A DNA stretch of 64,000 nt from JAUYQR01 sp050632395 (GTDB lineage Bacteria; Pseudomonadota; Alphaproteobacteria; Rhodobacterales; Rhodobacteraceae), in NCBI RefSeq assembly GCF_050632395.1, contig NZ_CP192600.1, forward strand, positions 124,001 to 188,000, read 5' to 3'. The position numbers and the translations under genes are program-made. Within the stretch, counting starts at the first letter, position 1; every line of letters starts with the position of its first letter. The notes beneath the pieces are model-generated. The model saw only the letters and a program-made list of their open reading frames with translations, made no database searches and was not told the DNA's origin. Of the stretch, positions 60,618-64,000 are shown one piece after another.

Positions 60618-61874
60618 ATGACCCGCCTTTTCGCCGCAAGCCTGCTTTCCACCACGCTCTGCGCGCCCGTTCTGGCCGCCGAACCGGCCGAAGTTCTGTC
60701 GCATTATGCCGACATTGCCGCCGCCACCTATGGCGACAGCCTGACCGCCGCCAAGACGCTGCAGACGGCGGTTGCCGACCTGATCGCCACGCCCTCTGAC
60801 GCCACGCTGCAAGCCGCGAAGGCCGCGTGGATCGCCGCCCGCGCACCTTACCAGCAGACCGAGGCGTTTCGCTTTGCCAACCCGGTGGTCGATGACTGGG
60901 AAGGTAGGGTGAACTCTTGGCCCTTGGACGAAGGGCTGATCGACTATGTCGCCGCTGGCAGCGCGGTGAACGAAGAGAACGACCTTGCCACGCTTAACGT
61001 GATCGCCACGCCGAAATTCACCCTGTCGGGGGCCGAGGTGGACGCAACGACCATCACGCCGGCGCTGATCTCCGGCTCGCTGCACGAAGCGGGCGGGATC
61101 GAGGCGAACGTCGCCTCTGGCTACCATGCCATCGAATTCATGCTGTGGGGGCAGGATCTTAACGGCACCGGCCCGGGGGCAGGCGCGCGGCCCTTCACCG
61201 ATTACGTACAGGGCGATGGCTGCACCAACGGCAACTGCGACCGCCGCGCCGCCTATCTGCAAGCTGCGACCGACCTTCTGGTATCCGACCTTGATTACAT
61301 CGTCGCCCAATGGGCCGAAGACGGCGCCGCGCGCAAGGTCGTGACCACCGATCCGAAAACGGGGCTGCTGGCGATGCTGACCGGGATGGGCAGCCTGTCT
61401 TACGGCGAGCTTGCGGGCGAGCGGATGAAACTGGGCCTGATGCTGAACGATCCCGAGGAAGAGGAGGACTGTTTCTCCGACAATACCCATAATAGTCACT
61501 ATTTTGATGGGGTTGGTATACGAAACGTCTATACGGGCAGCTATACGCGTATGGACGGCACGGTGCTGAAAGGGCCATCGCTTTCGGAACTGGTCGCTGC
61601 GGCTGATCCGGCGGTGGACAGCCAGTTGCAGGCCGAACTTGATGCTTCGGTTGCTGCCCTTCTGGCGGTCAAGACGGCCGCCGAAGGTGGCCTTGCCTAT
61701 GACCAGATGCTGGAGGCCGGCAATGCCAAAGGCGAGGCGCTGATCATGGGCGCGGTCGATGCGCTGGTGACGCAGACCGCGTCGATCGAACGGGCGGTGA
61801 CGGCGCTTGGACTGTCGAAGATCGACTTCGAAGGGTCTGAAAGCCTGGACAACCCTGACGCCATTTTCCAGTAA
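60618..61874 (+). CDS. Imelysin-family periplasmic protein (iron-related, peptidase M75)
   Basis: A 418-residue protein from ATG 60618 with signal peptide LLSTTLCAPVLA. Two imelysin halves are recognisable: AAKAAWIAARAPYQQTEAFRF near the N-terminus and the family motif GxHxxE as GYHAIE (His170, Glu173) in SGYHAIEFMLWGQDLNGTG, then GSLSYGELAGERMKLGLML and the Cys-containing EEEDCFSDNTHNS. Such IrpA-like proteins are tied to iron uptake at the cell surface; peptidase activity is doubtful. First gene of an iron-type operon with the di-haem cytochrome and a second imelysin. Confidence 0.9.
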   Translation: MTRLFAASLLSTTLCAPVLAAEPAEVLSHYADIAAATYGDSLTAAKTLQTAVADLIATPSDATLQAAKAAWIAARAPYQQTEAFRFANPVVDDWEGRVNSWPLDEGLIDYVAAGSAVNEENDLATLNVIATPKFTLSGAEVDATTITPALISGSLHEAGGIEANVASGYHAIEFMLWGQDLNGTGPGAGARPFTDYVQGDGCTNGNCDRRAAYLQAATDLLVSDLDYIVAQWAEDGAARKVVTTDPKTGLLAMLTGMGSLSYGELAGERMKLGLMLNDPEEEEDCFSDNTHNSHYFDGVGIRNVYTGSYTRMDGTVLKGPSLSELVAAADPAVDSQLQAELDASVAALLAVKTAAEGGLAYDQMLEAGNAKGEALIMGAVDALVTQTASIERAVTALGLSKIDFEGSESLDNPDAIFQ

Positions 61875-61958
61875 GGGGCATCGGGCCTGACCATGCAGAT
61901 GCGGCAAACCATCGTGAAGCGGGTCGCTTTTGCCCGCAAAGGACGTAACGGTGGCACC

Positions 61959-63461
61959 ATGCTGCGCGCCCTTCTGATCCTGCCGCTGCTTTGCCTTCCC
62001 GCCGTCGGGCAGACGCTTGATGATCGCCACCTGCCCGTCATCCCCCGCACCAAGGCCGAGGTGGCGCGGGTCGCGGCGATCCTTGCACCGCCGACCGATT
62101 TCACGAAACCCGAGACGTTCGAGGCAAAGCCCGCCGGGGCCGCCACCGTGCGGGCCCGCGCCACGACCGATGCCTTCAGCCAGTTGTCCGCCAACATGCC
62201 GTTCGAGCATGAGATGGACTTCAAGCTTGGCAATGCGCTGTTTCGCAAGACCTGGGTTGCGGCGCCGGCCTCCACCCTCGCCTCGGATGGTCTTGGTCCG
62301 CTTTACAACGCCCGCGCCTGTCAGGATTGCCACCTGAAGGACGGTCGCGGCCACCCGCCCGAAGGCCCCGACGATGGCCGCGTGTCGATGTTCCTGCGCC
62401 TGTCGCTGCCCGGTGGCACCGACCCCGACGGCATTGCCGAGTGGCTGGCGACGCAGCCCGTACCGGATTACGGCGGCCAGTTGCAAGACCTAGCCGCCCC
62501 CGGCCACGCCGCCGAAGGGCAGATGACCGTCAGCTACAACGACCTGCCCGTGACCCTTGGCGATAGCACCACGGTCACGCTCCGCGCGCCCAGCTACGGC
62601 ATCGCCGACCCCGGCTATGGCGCGCTTTCGCCCGACCTGCAGATCTCGCCCCGCGTCGCGCCGCAGATGATCGGCCTTGGTTTGCTGGAAGCGATCCCCG
62701 CCGCCGATATCGTGGCACTGGCAGACCCCGACGACGCCGACGGCGACGGTATCTCGGGACGCGCGCAGATCGTGCCCTCGGTGGAATATGGCGTGCCGAT
62801 GCTGGGTCGCTTCGGCTTCAAGGCGGGTGCGCCGACAATACGCGAACAGTCGGCGGGCGCCTTCTCCGGTGACATGGGCCTGTCAACATCGCTGCACCCA
62901 GACCCGTGGGGCGATTGTCCGCAAACCACCTGCATCGGCGCGCCGCACGGTCAGGAACCGGGCATCCGCGACGGGCTGGAGGTCGACAAGGCTAGTCTCG
63001 ACCTTGTAACTTTCTATTCCCGCAATCTCGGGGTTCCAGAGCGGCGCAAGGTGGGCGACCCTCAGGTGCTGCGCGGAAAAGAGCTGTTCCACGAGATGAA
63101 TTGCTCCGGTTGCCACAGCCCGAAGCACGTCACGAACCGGCTGGACGGCCAACCGGAGCAAAGCTTCCAGCTGATCTGGCCCTATACCGACCTTCTGTTG
63201 CACGACATGGGGCCGGGCCTTGCCGACGATCGCCCCGAAGGCCGCGCCACCGGGTCGGAATGGAAAACCCCCCCGCTGTGGGGCATAGGCCTGACGGCGC
63301 AGGTTTCCGGCCACACGCAATTCCTGCATGATGGCCGCGCCCGCACCCTTCTGGAGGCGATCCTCTGGCACGGGGGCGAGGCGCAGGCCGCCCGCGACGC
63401 CGCCGCCGCACTGCCGAAACCTGACCGCGATGCCCTGATCGCCTTTCTGGAAAGCCTGTGA
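61959..63461 (+). CDS. Di-haem c-type cytochrome (DUF1111, thiol oxidoreductase-like)
   Basis: A 500-residue periplasmic protein from ATG 61959 with signal peptide RALLILPLLCLPAVG. Two c-type haem sites are CQDCH (Cys121, Cys124, His125) and CSGCH (Cys382, Cys385, His386). The end of the protein has TPPLWGIGLTAQVSGHTQFL and LEAILWHGGEAQAARD, as in MauG/CcpA-related DUF1111 proteins. In known clusters it is sandwiched between two imelysins, as here, and may help iron oxidation state changes during uptake. It overlaps the next gene by one base. Confidence 0.9.
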   Translation: MLRALLILPLLCLPAVGQTLDDRHLPVIPRTKAEVARVAAILAPPTDFTKPETFEAKPAGAATVRARATTDAFSQLSANMPFEHEMDFKLGNALFRKTWVAAPASTLASDGLGPLYNARACQDCHLKDGRGHPPEGPDDGRVSMFLRLSLPGGTDPDGIAEWLATQPVPDYGGQLQDLAAPGHAAEGQMTVSYNDLPVTLGDSTTVTLRAPSYGIADPGYGALSPDLQISPRVAPQMIGLGLLEAIPAADIVALADPDDADGDGISGRAQIVPSVEYGVPMLGRFGFKAGAPTIREQSAGAFSGDMGLSTSLHPDPWGDCPQTTCIGAPHGQEPGIRDGLEVDKASLDLVTFYSRNLGVPERRKVGDPQVLRGKELFHEMNCSGCHSPKHVTNRLDGQPEQSFQLIWPYTDLLLHDMGPGLADDRPEGRATGSEWKTPPLWGIGLTAQVSGHTQFLHDGRARTLLEAILWHGGEAQAARDAAAALPKPDRDALIAFLESL

Positions 63462-64000
63462 TGAAGCGCACCCTTCTTGCCCTCGGTCTTGCCGTTGTCG
63501 CCACCGCCGCCCGGGCCGACTATCCCGAGACTGTGCGTGACCACATTCTGCCGGGCTACGCCGCCTTGGCCGAAACCACCGCCAAGCTGGCGGCGACGGC
63601 GACTGAAACCTGCGATTCCGCCATGTTAGAGCCGCTTTTTCAAAGCGCGTTCGATGCCTGGATGGCTGTCCAGCATCTGAACTTCGGCCCGGTGGAGGAG
63701 GACGGGCGCCGCCTTGCGATACAATACTGGCCCGATCCCAAGGGGTCCGGCGCCAAGGCCCAGATGGCCCTGCTGAAGGGTGATCCCGCGAAACTGGCGC
63801 CGGACGCTTTTGCCCAACAGTCGGTTGCCGCGCGTGGCCTGATGGCGCTGGAACGGCTGCTTTACCCCGCCGAGCCGCTGCCCGCCGATCCCTGCCCGCT
63901 GATCCGCGCCACCGCCACCGACCTTGCCGCCACCGCCGCCTCGGTGAACGCAGGTTGGACGGGGGGCTATGCCGACAGCGTGCTGACGGCAGGCGACCCC
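63461..64000 (+). CDS. Second imelysin-family protein, N-terminal part (runs off the right edge)
   Basis: 180 codons are visible. Signal peptide LLALGLAVVATAARA, then SAFDAWMAVQHLNFGP and AQQSVAARGLMALERLLYP. The position of the GxHxxE motif reads GLMALE (Gly126, Met128, Glu131), so the His of the first copy is replaced by Met while Glu is kept. This pair pattern (one with, one without His) fits a divergent iron-binding role. The ATG overlaps the stop of the cytochrome gene (TGATG). Confidence 0.85.
   Translation, partial: MKRTLLALGLAVVATAARADYPETVRDHILPGYAALAETTAKLAATATETCDSAMLEPLFQSAFDAWMAVQHLNFGPVEEDGRRLAIQYWPDPKGSGAKAQMALLKGDPAKLAPDAFAQQSVAARGLMALERLLYPAEPLPADPCPLIRATATDLAATAASVNAGWTGGYADSVLTAGDP

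Noticed and set aside
60354..62486. Minus-strand open frame of 710 codons opposite the peptidase, imelysin and cytochrome genes
   Set aside because: No motif, basic and glycine-rich; all three plus-strand genes have clear signal peptides or motifs. Shadow.
1..64000. Mobile elements or CRISPR arrays
   Set aside because: No transposase, integrase, terminal inverted repeats or regularly spaced direct repeats were seen. The RTX-coding repeats at about 39470-39800 are protein repeats.

Overview
The window reads as one chromosomal segment of a GC-rich alphaproteobacterium, most likely of the order Rhodobacterales (Rhodobacteraceae-like). The evidence is a compact three-gene cytochrome bc1 operon, a DNA polymerase IV with an N-terminal zinc-ribbon-like extension, a 41-residue L36, a single-ATPase-domain XylG, frequent ATGA/TGATG gene overlaps and dense protein matches to that group. 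This placement is inference, because no rRNA gene is present. No insertion sequence, phage, CRISPR array or origin was seen.

Layout. 1-19215: an extracellular polysaccharide region. A truncated GT4 glycosyltransferase, a BY-kinase-like ATPase, a Wzz/GNVR chain-length protein and an ExeA-like AAA ATPase lie on the minus strand. Divergent from them is a plus-strand block: a type I PKS (KS-AT-KR-DH-ACP-TE), an NRPS with an N-terminal formyltransferase and a luciferase-like monooxygenase inserted inside its adenylation domain, a phosphopantetheinyl transferase, an SGNH-like exported hydrolase, a Wza-family export protein and an outer-membrane beta-barrel protein. The small-molecule assembly line is therefore flanked on both sides by polysaccharide export genes. 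This is the most interesting system here.

19216-29906: housekeeping and metabolism. It holds dinB (probably leaderless), an N-formylglutamate amidohydrolase, tRNA-Val(GAC), rpmJ, a PaiB-like protein, a small membrane protein, a GST, the bc1 operon, and thiBPQ under a TPP riboswitch whose likely SD-sequestering hairpin can be drawn.

29907-40024: a surface-glycan island of two divergent operons. It has three related GT2-type enzymes (one fused to a methyltransferase-like tail), a GT32-like enzyme, a lectin-like protein, an alpha/beta-hydrolase, an unrecognised protein and a sulfatase fused to RTX calcium-binding repeats.

40025-48768: mixed housekeeping. It includes aroC, a YafY/WYL regulator, a GST, an EamA permease, an internally deleted VOC gene, a HU-family protein, AMP nucleosidase, a methyltransferase, an SDR-like protein and the ROK repressor. 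Two copies of a roughly 70-bp hairpin element with an identical loop follow two of the stop codons here.

48769-56749: a complete xylose regulon. A ROK regulator (xylR) diverges from xylFHGBA plus a GH3 enzyme that carries a NagZ-type Asp-His signature. A perfect 12-bp inverted repeat in the divergent spacer is the best operator candidate.

56746-64000: a BrkB/YihY membrane protein, an aldo/keto reductase, ubiG, a proline iminopeptidase, and the start of an iron-related periplasmic operon (imelysin, di-haem c-type cytochrome, second imelysin) that runs off the right edge.
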